Translations under genes and position numbers: made by a program
DNA from: Megalopta genalis
Taxonomy: Eukaryota; Arthropoda; Insecta; Hymenoptera; Halictidae
Direction of reading: 5' to 3'
NCBI RefSeq assembly: GCF_051020955.1
Contig: NW_027476110.1
Location: 124,001-188,000 of the forward strand
DNA: 64,000 nucleotides
The notes under the pieces: generated by a model
Seen by the model: only the letters and a program-made list of their open reading frames with translations
The model's database searches: none
What the model was told of the DNA's origin: nothing
Shown here: positions 9,094-19,188 of the stretch, piece by piece
Numbering within the stretch: the first letter of the stretch is position 1
Layout: each line of letters opens with the position of its first letter

Positions 9094-12000
9094 TTTTTTT
9101 TTTTTTTTTTATTTTTTTTTTTTTTATTTTTTTTTTTTTTTTTTTTATTTTACGTGGAGGAAATCTGCTCGCCAGACACCCCCGCCCCGCCCGGGGGAGC
9201 GAGACGAGGGTAGTGTGGGGTTTGACCCACTAAAACCTCCACGGCGACCTGAGGACGCAGGACCGATCGCTGGCGATTCAACGGGGGAGCCACGGGAACT
9301 CTTGAAGAACACTACCGCGGCTCCCCCTCGCCTGGCCGGCCATCAAGATGGTAACGATGGCCGGCCGCGTCCCGGGGGGGAAATAAATCCTCCCCCCTAA
9401 AATCCATTTAATTTCGGCGGCGCGAGGGGTCGCACCCCGCACCGCCCCGACACGGCGACCGCGCGATAGGTGACCAGGGCCCCCGCCCTGATCACAGCGG
9501 CCGCCGGGGGGACGACGAGTATATTGGAGGAGGATTACAGTTAAACCTCGCCTCCTTCAGGCGACTCGTCGTCCCCCACTCCCAACAGTGGACGTCCTCC
9601 TCTGTTGGCGGGCGGCGGGCAATGAAACCAGCATGTTCTGGTACACCCGCCGCCCGCCTACTCTCAGCTGCCCGGGGTTTCTCGGCGTGGGCGCGCACGC
9701 CGTCCCCGGGCACGTCGGGCGGGATCTGTAAGCTCCCGATCCCGCTCGGCAGCCTCCTTCCGCGACATAACCTCCTCGCAGAAAGAGATTGCTGCCGCCC
9801 ACTTCCCCGGGCCCTCCAGCATCGCCCCAACTAGGCTGGAGAGTGCGAGGTCGTGGCCGACTTCTCGTTTTAGGACTCGGCGCAGCGCTGAAAAGGCGGG
9901 ACATTCCTCCAGCGTGTGCTGCGCCGAGTCTTCCTCCGCGCCACAATGGTGGCACACCGTCGTCGCTTCCCGCCCGATGCGACACAGGTAGACACCAAAG
10001 CAGCCATGCCCGGTGAACACCTGCGTCGCTCGGTAGGAGAGCCTGCCATGCCGTCTCTCCCGCCACGAGGTGAAGTGCGGCAGGAGAGCCCCGGGGACGC
10101 GCTCGCCGGCGTGGGAGCAAAGCTCGGCACGCCATCTGGCGAGCGCTAGTCGCCGGGCCTGGAGCTCGAAGCCCTCGACCGTCTCTCGCTCCGGCGGGGC
10201 CCCTCGAGCACGGCTGGCGATGCAAGTGCGCCTATAAACATAGGCGCGCACCGCCGCTTGAAGCTCGAAGGGAAGTTCTCCCGCCAGAGCAAGCGCCGCC
10301 ACGGTAGACGTGGTGCGGTAACCTCTTATGAGGCGGATGGCCATCCGCCTCTGCAGCCGGCGCAACAACAGCGTGTTGCGCCGGCTGGTCATCACGTACG
10401 GCGCCCAGATTGGGGCACCGTATAAGGCCATAGACCGCACCACGCCCAGGTATAGGCGGCGCACCAAATCTCCCGGTCCCCCGAGGTTGGGCAGCAGGCG
10501 GCCCAAAGAGGCCGCCGCCTTTTCGACTCGGGGGACGAGACGGTCGAGATGCGCATCGAAGCTCCAGCGGCTGTCGAGTATCAGTCCGAGATATTTCAAC
10601 TCGGACTTCACCTCGACGCAGGCTTCTCCAACCCGGATCCACGATCTGGCCGGTGGCCGAGACCGAGGCCGTCCGTGGAACCAGACAGCCTCGGCCTTCT
10701 CCGGGGCTATTTTCAGCCCCAGATCGCGGATCCTCGCGACGACGGCTGCCACCGCAACCTCTGCTCGTCGGATGGTCCTCTCGAAGGTACTCCCGACGGC
10801 GACCACCAACGTGTCGTCCGCGTAGCAGACGAGGGTGGCACCGTCGGGCAGGGTGGCCTTCTCCAGGACCGCGTTGTAACCCAGGTCCCACAGGAGCGGT
10901 CCTAAAACGGACCCCTGCGGGACCCCGCGGTCCACTTCCCTCCGTATCATCCCGTACCGGCCCGGGTATTCGACCCACCTATCCCGCAGGTAGGCCCCGA
11001 TCACCCGCCTCAGATAGGGAGGCACCTGGTGATCGACGAGGGCCTCCCTAATGGCGGACCAGGGCAGGGTGTTGAACGCATTGACGATGTCAATGGACAC
11101 CCCCAAGCACACCCCGCCCCTTGCCACGGCATTGTCCGAGAGGGACTTGAGACGCTCGATAGCGTCGACCGTCGATCGCCCCTCCCGGAAGCCAAACTGG
11201 CAGTCCGCTAGATCGGGGCCGTCGCGGGACAGGTGTCTGGAGAGGCGGGCAACAATGATCTTCTCGAAGATCTTGCCCGCCTCATCCAGGAGACAAATGG
11301 GCCGGTACGCGGAGGGAGAATCCCCCGGCCTCCCATCCTTCCTCAAGAGGACCATCCGACTTTCTCTCCATAGGTCGGGGAACGTCCCCGACCTCAGGAG
11401 CCCAGAGTAGAGGCTCCTCAGCCTCTCCCCCAGGACGCTCGCGGCGAGCAACCAGACCCGGCCGGGGATACCGTCCGGCCCCGGAGCGGTATTCTTGCCC
11501 CGGAGCCATTTGACGACCCCGGCCATCTCCTCCGGCGCGACCTCAAGATCCGGGGACCACTCATGTTCCTCTGGCTCAGGGACGGGCCGGAACGCCTCCC
11601 CGCTAACGGGGAATAAAGCGTCCACGACCCGCCCGAGCAGCCCCGGATCCAGGCTCTCCGTCACGGGGGGCGCCCAGGGACGTAATCGTCCCAATGCCAT
11701 CTTGTATGGGCGCCCCCACGGATCTCGGTTCAGAGAGCCGAGGAGATCGCGCCAGGCCTGGTCCTTCGCTCGCCTGATGGCCAGCTGCAGGGCGACCACC
11801 TTCTCCCGATATCGCCCGTACAGCTGGGCAGCCAGCACGTCGTCCGTACGTCGTCGTCGACGGGCGCGAGCGTACTGGCGTCGCGCGCGGACGCACTCGG
11901 TGCGTAATTCCGCTATTTCGCGCGACCACCAGTACACCGCCTTCCTCCGGAAGACCCTGGCCCGTGGCATGGCGACGTCGCAAACCGACGTCATTGCGCC

Positions 12001-12375
12001 CCGGAACCAATGGGCCTCCCCATTCCCGTCGACTGGCCCGGTCGGTGTTGCTGGCCAGGCCACGACGTGGGCTGCCGCCATCAGAGCGTCCTGGTCGAGG
12101 CGCTTCAGCGCCCACCGCGGTTGAGGCGAACCTTCATCGGCGGGGCGACGACGGAGTGTCGACGGTGGGGCGGCGGAGAGGCCGAGAACTATGTATCTGT
12201 GGTCAGACAACGTCTCGACCCCTTCCGCCACCCTCCACCCCGTAATACGGCGCGCGGCCGGGGGCGTTGCCCACGAAAGGTCAACGATGGACCCCCCGTT
12301 ATGCCGCACGCACGTATGGACCGAGCCCGTGTTCAGGAGACGGAGCTCCAGTCCCGCCGCCCAATCAAGCACCAC
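9094..12375 (-). mobile_element. B2: family B element, 5'-truncated inside the endonuclease region
   Basis: Tail 9094-9146, unusual in being A17, T, A14, T, A20 rather than pure A (T interruptions at 9111 and 9126 on the sense strand). 3'UTR 9147-9663. The element stops at about 12375, where a 15-bp segment of ORF2 is duplicated (12361-12375 and 12376-12390) directly against the poly(A) tail of B3. No full telomeric unit separates B2 from B3. Confidence 0.92.
9664..12375 (-). pseudogene. B2 ORF2 fragment
   Basis: Covers full-length residues about 146-1047: the endonuclease GDFNAK box is lost but SDHRYI, the full RT (CYADD) and the terminal CCHC remain. The frame extends to 12390 only through a GTG-type start in the duplicated segment, and the next Met is about 95 codons further in, so a functional product is unlikely. 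Carries SGEAFRP where other copies have SGEASRP or SEGPSRP, and YRRTCIAS, shared with B1. Confidence 0.88.
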
Positions 12376-12391
12376 CCAATCAAGCACCACC
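12376..12391 (-). repeat. Filler/duplicated junction between B2 and B3, no telomeric unit
   Basis: Plus strand caatcaagcaccacc duplicates the neighbouring ORF2 bases of B2, and runs straight into the B3 tail. Its last 13 bases recur at the 5' ends of B3 and B4. The only telomere-like remnant is the cc(tt) at the tail boundary. Confidence 0.85.
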
Positions 12392-12929
12392 TTTTTTTTT
12401 TTTTTTTAATTTTACGTGGAGGAAATCTGCTCGCCAGACACCCCCGCCCCGCCCGGGGGAGCGGGACGAGGGTAGTGTGGGGTTCGACCCACTAAAACCT
12501 CCACGGCGACCTGAGGACGCTACACCGATCGCTGGCGATTCAACGGGGGAGCCACGGGAACTCTTGAAGAACACTACCGCGGCTCCCCCTCGCCTGGCCG
12601 GCCATCAAGGTGGTAACGATGGCCGGCCGCGTCCCGGGGGGAAATAAAATAAATCCTCCCCCCCAAAATCCATTTAAATTCGGCGGCGCGAGGGGTCGCA
12701 CCCCGCACCGCCCCGACACGGCGACCGCGCGATAGGTGACCAGGGCCCCCGCCATGATCACAGCGGCCGCCGGGGGGACGACGAGTATATTGGAGGAGGA
12801 TCACAGTTAACCCTCCCCTCCATCAGGCGACTCGTCATCCCCCACTCCCAACAGTGGAGGTCCTCCTCTGTTGGCGGGCGGCGGGCAATGAAACCAGCAT
12901 GTTCCGGTACACCCGCCGCCCGCCTACTC

Positions 12930-15900
12930 TCAGCTGCCCGGGGTTTCTCGGCGTGGGCGCGCTCGCCGTCCCCGGGCACGTCGGGCGGGATCGGTTAGCT
13001 CCCGATCCCGCTCGGCAGCCTCCTTCCGCGACATAACTTCCTCGCAGAAAGAGATTGCTGCCGCCCACTTCCCCGGACTCTCCAGCATGGCCCCAACTAG
13101 GCTGGAGAGTGCGAGGTCGCGGCCGACTTCCCGTTTTAGGACTCGGCGCAGCGCTGAAAAGGCGGGACATTCCTCCAGCGTGTGCTGCGCCGAGTCTTCC
13201 TCCGCGCCACAATGGTGGCACACCGTCGTCGCTTCCCGCCCGATGCGACACAGGTAGACACCGAAGCAGCCATGCCCGGTGAACACCTGCGTCGCTCGGT
13301 AGGAGAGCCTGCCATGCCGTCTCTCCCGCCACGAGGTGAAGTGCGGCAGGAGAGCCCCGGGGACGCGCTCGCCGGCGTGGGAGCAAAGCTCGGCACGCCA
13401 TCTGGCGAGCGCTAGTCGCCGGGCCTGGAGCTCGAAGCCCTCGACCGTCTCTCGCTCCGGCGGGGCCCCTCGAGCACGGCTGGCGATGCTTGTGCGCCCA
13501 TAAACATAGGCGCGCACCGCCGCCTGAAGCTCGAAGGGAAGTTCTCCCGCCAGAGCAAGCGCCGCCACGGTAGACGTGGTGCGGTAACCTCTTATGAGGC
13601 GGATGGCCATCCGCCTCTGCAGCCGGCGCAAGAACAGCGTGTTGCGCCGGCTGGTCATCACGTACGGCGCCCATATTGGGGCACCGTATAAGGCCATAGA
13701 CCGCACCACGCCCAGGTATAGGCGGCGCACCAAATCTCCCGGTCCCCCGAGGTTGGGCAGCAGGCGGCCCAAAGAGGCCGCCGCCTTTTCGACTCGGGGG
13801 ACGAGACGGTCGAGATGCGCATCGAAGCTCCAGCGGCTGTCGAGGATCAGTCCGAGATATTTCAACTCGGACTTCACCTCGACGCAGGCTTCTCCAACCC
13901 GGATCCACGATCTGGCCGGTGGCCGAGACCGAGGCCGTCCGTGAAACCAGACAGCCTCGGCCTTCTCCGGGGCTATTTCCAGCCCCAGATCGCGGATCCT
14001 CGCGACGACGGCTGCCACCGCAACCTCTGCTCGTCGGATGGTCCTCTCGAAGGTACTCCCGACGGCGACCACCAACGTGTCGTCCGCGTAGCAGACGAGG
14101 GTGGCACCGTCGGGCAGGGAGGCCTTTTCCAGGACCGCGTTGTAACCCAGGTCCCACAGGAGCGGTCCTAAAACGGACCCCTGCGGGACCCCGCGGTCCA
14201 CTTCCCTCCGTATCATCCCGTACCGGCCCGGGTATTCGACCCACCTGTCCCGCAGGTAGGCTCCGATCACCCGCCTCAGATAGGGAGGCACCCGGTGATC
14301 GACGAGGGCCTCCCTAATGGCGGACCAGGGCAGGGTGTTGAACGCATTGACGATGTCAATGGACACCGCCAAGCACACCCCGCCCCTTGCCACGGCATTG
14401 TCCGAGAGGGACTTGAGACGCTCGATAGCGTCGACCGTCGATCGCCCCTCCCGGAAGCCAAACTGGCAGTCCGCCAGATCGGGGCCGTCGCGGGACAGGT
14501 GTCTGGAGAGGCGGGCAACAATGATCTTCTCGAAGATCTTGCCCGCCTCATCCAGGAGACAAATGGGCCGGTACGCGGAGGGAGAATCCCCCGGCCTCCC
14601 ATCCTTCCTCAAGAGGACCATCCGACTTTCTCTCCATAGGTCGGGGAACGTCCCCGACCTCAGGAGCCCAGAGTAGAGGCTCCTCAGCCTCTCCCCCAGG
14701 ACGCTCGCGGCGAGCAACCAGACCCGGCCGGGGATACCGTCCGGCCCCGGGGCGGTATTCTTGCCCCGGAGCCGTTTGACGACCCCGGCCATCTCCTCCG
14801 GCGCGACCTCAAGATCCGGGGACCACTCATGTTCCTCTGGCTCAGGGACGGGCCGGGACACCTCCCCGCTAACGGGGAATAAAGCGTCCACGACCCGCCC
14901 GAGCAGCTCCGGATCCAGGCTCTCCGTCACGGGTGGCGCCCAGGGACGTAATCGCTCCAATGCCATCTTGTATGGGCGCCCCCACGGATCTCGGTTCAGA
15001 GAGCCGAGGAGATCGCGCCAGGCCTGGTCCTTCGCTCGCCTGATGGCCAGCTGCAGGGCGACCACCTTCTCCCGATATCGCCCGTACAGTTGGGCAGCCA
15101 GCACGTCGTCCGTACGACGTCGTCGACGGGCGCGAGCGTACTGGCGTCGCGCGCGGACGCACTCGGTGCGTAATTCCGCTATTTCGCGCGACCACCAGTA
15201 CACCGCCTTCCTCGGGAAGACCCTGGCCCGGGGCATGGCTACGTCGCAAATGGACGTCATTGCGCCACGGAACCAATGGGCCTCCCCATTCCCGTCGACT
15301 GGCCCGGCCGGTGTTGCTGGCCAGGCCACGACGTGGGCCGCCGCCATCAGAGCGTCCTGGTCGAGGCGCTTCAGCGCCCACCGCGGTCGAGGCGAACCTT
15401 CATCGGCGGGGCGACGACGGAGTGTCGATGGTGGGGCGGCGGAGAGGTCGAGAACTATGTATCTGTGGTCAGACAACGTCTCGACCCCTTCCGCCACCCT
15501 CCACCCCGTAATACGGCGCGCGGCCTGGGGCGTTGCCCACGAAAGGTCAACGATGGACCCCCCGTTATGCCGCACGCACGTATGGACCGAGCCCGTGTTC
15601 AGGAGACGGAGCTCCAGTCCCGCCGCCCAATCCAGCACCTCCCGGCCCCTCGAATCAGTCCCGGGGGAACCCCAAGCCGTGGCCTTGGCATTAAAGTCCC
15701 CCAGGACCAGCACCGGACGGGGATGGCAGCGGGAGACGCATCTCCCTACCCCGTCCAGATACTGCTCAAACTCTTCGAGGGACCACCTTGGAGGTGCGTA
15801 TATCGCCACAATCGCGGTGCCGCCCCAATCGACGGCCACGTATCCCAGGCCGCGCTCGATAAGCGAGCACGGCGGGGACCCCGGCCTCCCAGCCCAAATA

Positions 15901-16073
15901 ATCGCGGCGGAGCCAATCGAGTCCCCCATCCAGTGTGGATGTTTGGGGACCCTGTGCGGCTCCGCCACGACTGCCAACCCGGCACCCCGCTCGGCCAGGC
16001 ATTGAAACAGGAGATCCTGCGCTCTGGCCGAGCAGTTGAGGTTAACTTGTATTATCGGGCCCGGGGGCCCCAT
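12930..16073 (-). CDS. B3 ORF2: APE endonuclease / reverse transcriptase, 1047 aa
   Basis: Catalyses site-specific nicking of the repeat and target-primed reverse transcription. Endonuclease residues 1-225: QVNLN 9-13, Glu 38 in VAEPH, GDFNAK 125-130, SDHRYI 201-206. RT about 430-720: RPICLL 502-507, QFGF 537-540, IDIVNAF 572-578 (Asp 573), GVPQGS 628-633, YADD 662-665. C-terminal zinc motif Cys952, Cys955, His964, Cys969 (CX2CX8HX4C), followed by a basic tail. No RNase H domain, as in R1 and TRAS. It starts at the ATG of TAATG, overlapping the ORF1 stop by one base. B3 variants: LERLRP at 372-377, VKRLRG at 432-437. Family (R1 clade) is certain from the motifs; telomere specificity comes from the flanks. 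Confidence 0.96.
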   Translation of the reverse strand: MGPPGPIIQVNLNCSARAQDLLFQCLAERGAGLAVVAEPHRVPKHPHWMGDSIGSAAIIWAGRPGSPPCSLIERGLGYVAVDWGGTAIVAIYAPPRWSLEEFEQYLDGVGRCVSRCHPRPVLVLGDFNAKATAWGSPGTDSRGREVLDWAAGLELRLLNTGSVHTCVRHNGGSIVDLSWATPQAARRITGWRVAEGVETLSDHRYIVLDLSAAPPSTLRRRPADEGSPRPRWALKRLDQDALMAAAHVVAWPATPAGPVDGNGEAHWFRGAMTSICDVAMPRARVFPRKAVYWWSREIAELRTECVRARRQYARARRRRRTDDVLAAQLYGRYREKVVALQLAIRRAKDQAWRDLLGSLNRDPWGRPYKMALERLRPWAPPVTESLDPELLGRVVDALFPVSGEVSRPVPEPEEHEWSPDLEVAPEEMAGVVKRLRGKNTAPGPDGIPGRVWLLAASVLGERLRSLYSGLLRSGTFPDLWRESRMVLLRKDGRPGDSPSAYRPICLLDEAGKIFEKIIVARLSRHLSRDGPDLADCQFGFREGRSTVDAIERLKSLSDNAVARGGVCLAVSIDIVNAFNTLPWSAIREALVDHRVPPYLRRVIGAYLRDRWVEYPGRYGMIRREVDRGVPQGSVLGPLLWDLGYNAVLEKASLPDGATLVCYADDTLVVAVGSTFERTIRRAEVAVAAVVARIRDLGLEIAPEKAEAVWFHGRPRSRPPARSWIRVGEACVEVKSELKYLGLILDSRWSFDAHLDRLVPRVEKAAASLGRLLPNLGGPGDLVRRLYLGVVRSMALYGAPIWAPYVMTSRRNTLFLRRLQRRMAIRLIRGYRTTSTVAALALAGELPFELQAAVRAYVYGRTSIASRARGAPPERETVEGFELQARRLALARWRAELCSHAGERVPGALLPHFTSWRERRHGRLSYRATQVFTGHGCFGVYLCRIGREATTVCHHCGAEEDSAQHTLEECPAFSALRRVLKREVGRDLALSSLVGAMLESPGKWAAAISFCEEVMSRKEAAERDRELTDPARRARGRRARPRRETPGS

Positions 16074-16075
16074 TA
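16071..16075 (-). promoter_or_regulatory. TAATG stop-start overlap coupling ORF1 to ORF2
   Basis: The ORF1 TAA (16075-16073) shares its last A with the ORF2 ATG (16073-16071). The same pentanucleotide is at 22330-22334, 28682-28686, 33844-33848, 43141-43145, 50175-50179, 56415-56419 and 62688-62692, i.e. in every B copy that retains the junction. In silkworm SART1, UAAUG was shown to mediate termination-reinitiation of ORF2; the same role is inferred here. Confidence 0.85.
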
Positions 16076-18268
16076 CACAGCCGTGTCCATCGCCGTCACG
16101 GCCGCGGATGCGGTGGCGTCAGGGACTTTAGTGGCCCCATTCGCCCCCGCGGGTGCGGCGGTAGCATCAGGCGGTGCCGCCTTTTCGTTGCTGGCCACGG
16201 TGGTCGCTGCCTTGGCCATCGTGGTTTCCTTCCCTTTTTTATTGAATCTGGCAGACGACCTTTGGCCGCCTACCTTGCCTCGCCTCGCACTGACAGGACA
16301 CGCCCGGCCGCCGAGGCGGTGACCAGAAGGCCTGCCCGCGCCCGCACAAAGCGGACAATTGGGCGTGGCCGTACAGGCTGCCACCTTATGGTCCCGACTG
16401 CCGCATCTATAGCAGCAGTCGGACCTATCCTCGGCAGAAGTGCACCGCTGACTGGTGTGGCCAACATCAAGGCAACGGTAACACTGCAGAGGCCGGGCAC
16501 TCAGGGCCTCCACGGCTGCATGGGTCCAGCCGACGGTTATCCGGCCCGCGACAGCAACCTTGCGAGCGGCCGCGGCAGGACATCGGACCCAGAGGGTGCC
16601 CAATTCCGAGGGGGAAGACCGGATTTCGCCGGTATTGATGTCCCCCTCGCTGCACCCGCCCACGCGGGCAACAGCCGCAGCGACCTCCGCCGGCGTGGTC
16701 GAATCGACCAGGCCACGCACCCTAAGGTCAGCTTTTTTGACCGGACGCGCGACCTTTACGCCGGTGCCCGCCAGCGCTTCCGCCACTTTTGTGGCGAGGA
16801 CGGTGGCCTTGGCGGCCCCATCGGTGCCAGGGACTTCCAAAATTAACCCCCCAGTCACCGCCCTTCGCGGCCTCAGCGAGGCGATGCCAATTTCTGCCAG
16901 GTCCACCTTGGACCTGGCAGTGGCCATCGCCTGCGCGTAAGTAATGTCCACGCCAGACGGAACCGTTATGGTAACCGCTGCTGTGCGTGGCGGTCGCGGA
17001 GGCAGGGGTGTCTTCCTCGGGGCCGCCGGGACCACCCGTCCTTTTTTATTATTCGCCGCCGCAGTGGCCTTGGCAGCCGCCTTTTTAGCCTTGCGGCCAA
17101 CCACCTGGGACCACGCCTCCTGGGGCGGAGGCGCGGCAGAGGGTAGCCCCGATTCTGCTCGCGGTCGAGCGGGCTCCGTCTGGGCCGCTTTAGCCGCCCC
17201 AGCTTTCCCACCTTTCTTCTTCTTCTTCGCCTTCCGCCCCACCCTGTCCGAAGACTGTGAGGGGACGGACGGGCCAGGGGCCACCGATCGCAGGGCCGAG
17301 TCCGTTCGCGGCGCGAGCTCCCTCCTGAATGACGCCAATTTGGCGTCTATCAGGGCGCTTATCTGCGCCAGAAAATCTGCGGGCGCAGTCGCATGTGGGG
17401 GCGAGGACTTTTCTTGCCCGGAGCGTTGGCAGTCCCGGGCGGCGACGATCGGCGGCGATACTGAGCCCTCTCCCGGGCGCGGCGGCGGAGGCATTGCGGC
17501 AGCAGCCGTACTCGCCTCCACCACCTGCCGGAGCCGAGCCACCTCCGCCCGCAGCTCCGTCATTTGCCCCCTGAGGACGGCATTCTCTGCCTCCAGGGCA
17601 CGCGTGGCGTCGGTAGCTGACCTAACCGCAAGCTCGGACACCCCCACCCTGCCGTTTAAGGCGGCCACCCTTAGGGCGCGGGCCAAATTGCCCTTCAGCC
17701 CCTTTGACACGCCGGAGATCCTGGCCACTTCATCCAGGCTCTCCAATATAGCGGCCGCGACATCCCGCGTTGGACGGTTGCGGAAATTTTCCGCTATATC
17801 CGTCTCGTCCGGGAGCGGGACGCTCGACCGTGATGGTCTCGGCACGGGGGCTCCCGGGTCGAATATCGCCGCCACCTCCCTTGCCTCGGCCTCCAGCTGC
17901 GAAGCCTCGGCCAGCCTAAGTTTGGCCTCTGCGAGGCCAACATATTCGCCGGTCGTCGGCGGCCGTCCTCTTTTCCTCGCTGACGACGAGCCCGGGACAC
18001 TCTGCGATGAGTGGTTTGAGGAGACAGAGAAATCTGACTCCTCCCCCTCATCGCACTCACCAAGGCCCGCTGCGGTCCTCTTTTTGCCGCGTGTCGCCGA
18101 ATGCCTCCGCGACACCGGCTCTGTGCATCTTTTGAGGCGCACGATAGGCCCGCGCACCTCCACCTCACGCTCGTTTCCCCCCTCCCCGGTTGTTTGTGAA
18201 AAAGTAGACTCCATACTTAATCCCACGAGTGTGGTCGGAAAGGAGGTCACCCCGGGTAGAGCCGCCAT
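16073..18268 (-). CDS. B3 ORF1: gag-like protein, 731 aa, three zinc knuckles
   Basis: Nucleic-acid-binding structural protein of the retrotransposon RNP. From the N-terminus: an acidic/Ser-rich segment; RKRGRPP at 98-104, which looks like an AT-hook core; an alpha-helical heptad segment at about 205-252 (ALEAENAVLRG...) likely to form a coiled coil; Pro/Ala/Lys-rich linker with KKKKKK at 347-352; a conserved gag region about 430-590; knuckles C596-C599-H604-C609 and C619-C622-H627-C632 (CX2CX4HX4C), then C638-C641-H650-C657 (CX2CX8HX6C). ATG at 18268 is chosen as the first ATG after an upstream leader; Met19 is a possible alternative. The long plus-strand frame across it is an antisense shadow. 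Confidence 0.93.
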   Translation of the reverse strand: MAALPGVTSFPTTLVGLSMESTFSQTTGEGGNEREVEVRGPIVRLKRCTEPVSRRHSATRGKKRTAAGLGECDEGEESDFSVSSNHSSQSVPGSSSARKRGRPPTTGEYVGLAEAKLRLAEASQLEAEAREVAAIFDPGAPVPRPSRSSVPLPDETDIAENFRNRPTRDVAAAILESLDEVARISGVSKGLKGNLARALRVAALNGRVGVSELAVRSATDATRALEAENAVLRGQMTELRAEVARLRQVVEASTAAAAMPPPPRPGEGSVSPPIVAARDCQRSGQEKSSPPHATAPADFLAQISALIDAKLASFRRELAPRTDSALRSVAPGPSVPSQSSDRVGRKAKKKKKGGKAGAAKAAQTEPARPRAESGLPSAAPPPQEAWSQVVGRKAKKAAAKATAAANNKKGRVVPAAPRKTPLPPRPPRTAAVTITVPSGVDITYAQAMATARSKVDLAEIGIASLRPRRAVTGGLILEVPGTDGAAKATVLATKVAEALAGTGVKVARPVKKADLRVRGLVDSTTPAEVAAAVARVGGCSEGDINTGEIRSSPSELGTLWVRCPAAAARKVAVAGRITVGWTHAAVEALSARPLQCYRCLDVGHTSQRCTSAEDRSDCCYRCGSRDHKVAACTATPNCPLCAGAGRPSGHRLGGRACPVSARRGKVGGQRSSARFNKKGKETTMAKAATTVASNEKAAPPDATAAPAGANGATKVPDATASAAVTAMDTAV

Positions 18269-18640
18269 ACCCGGGGAAGGCTAATACGCCCGGGGGGTCG
18301 CCAGGTACCCCGGGGTTGTCCGCTAACGATTGGTGCACCCACCAACCATAGCTGGCGCTTACTCCAGCTACGCCCTCTTCACCGCGCAACACTGCTTGGG
18401 GCTAGGGATTTTTTAGAGAGGTTGTCATCCTCGCGGCCCGGCCGGTTAAGGCAAGACCCCCGTTCCTGTAAAACATGACCACAGGTTTACGGTATGTGTC
18501 CGACTTTAGTTGGCCCCTCACCTCAAGCCACTCCGGCATGGTAGAACCTGCCAGGGAATAAATTCCCCGCCGGCACAGCCTTGAGGATCATTAGGGCACG
18601 AAGCCCCCCCACCACGACAAGGTAGCGGACACGGGGGGGA

Positions 18641-18653
18641 ATCAAGCACCACC
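18641..18653 (-). repeat. Filler junction between B3 and B4, no telomeric unit
   Basis: Plus strand atcaagcaccacc lies between the C-run at the 5' end of B3 and the poly(A) tail of B4. It matches the ORF2 segment at 12364-12376 and the B4 5' junction. No complete 11-bp unit is present. Confidence 0.85.
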
Positions 18654-19188
18654 TTTTTTTTTTTTTTTTTTTATTTTACGTGGAGGAAATCTGCTCGCCA
18701 GACACCCACGCCACGCCCGGGGGAGCGGGACGAGGGTAGTGTGGGGTTTGACCCACTAAAACCTCCACGGCGACCTGAGGACGCAGGACCGATCGCTGGC
18801 GATTCAATGGGGGAGCCACGGGAACTCTTGAAGAACACTACCGCGGCTCCCCCTCGCCTGGCCGGCCATCAAGATGGTAACGATGGCCGGCCGCGTCCCG
18901 GGGGGAGATAAATCCTCCCCCCTAAAATCCATTTAAATTCGGCGGCGCGAGGGGTCGCACCCCGCACCGCCCCGACACGGCGACCGCGCGATAGGTGACC
19001 AGGGCCCCCGCCCTGATCACAGCGGCCGCCGGGGGGACGACGAGTATGTTGGAGGAGGATCACAATTAGCCCTCGCCTCCCTCAGGCGACTCGCCATCCC
19101 CCACTCACAACAGGGGAGGTCCTCCTCTGTTGGCGGGCGGCGGGCAATGAAACCAGCATGTACTGGTACACCCGCCGCCCGCCTACTC

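Larger units (their letters stand above)
12392..18640 (-). mobile_element. B3: full-length family B non-LTR retrotransposon
   Basis: Tail 12392-12407; 3'UTR 12408-12929 holding the three hairpins described for B1; ORF2 and ORF1 complete; 5'UTR 18269-18640 ending (sense 5' end) in a run of seven C preceded by TT. The 5'UTR has several short upstream ATGs and a 7-bp hairpin at 18349-18370 (TAGCTGG / CCAGCTA). B3 serves as the reference copy for residue numbering here. Its 5' flank is a filler rather than telomeric repeat. Confidence 0.96.

Noticed and set aside
15276..16322. Plus-strand 348-aa frame spanning the ORF2/ORF1 junction, recurring in most copies
   Set aside because: Low-complexity Pro/Arg/Gly composition and no domain; conserved only because the opposite strand is conserved.
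16944..18284. Long plus-strand frames (about 445 aa) opposite ORF1, repeated in B4, B6, B10 and B11
   Set aside because: They mirror the GC-rich ORF1 codons, have no recognisable domain and follow ORF1 when it is truncated; antisense shadows.
18165..18392. 75-aa minus-strand frame overlapping the 5'UTR and ORF1 start as an upstream ORF
   Set aside because: It begins with GTG, not ATG, and is not kept open in B8; no support as a conserved uORF.
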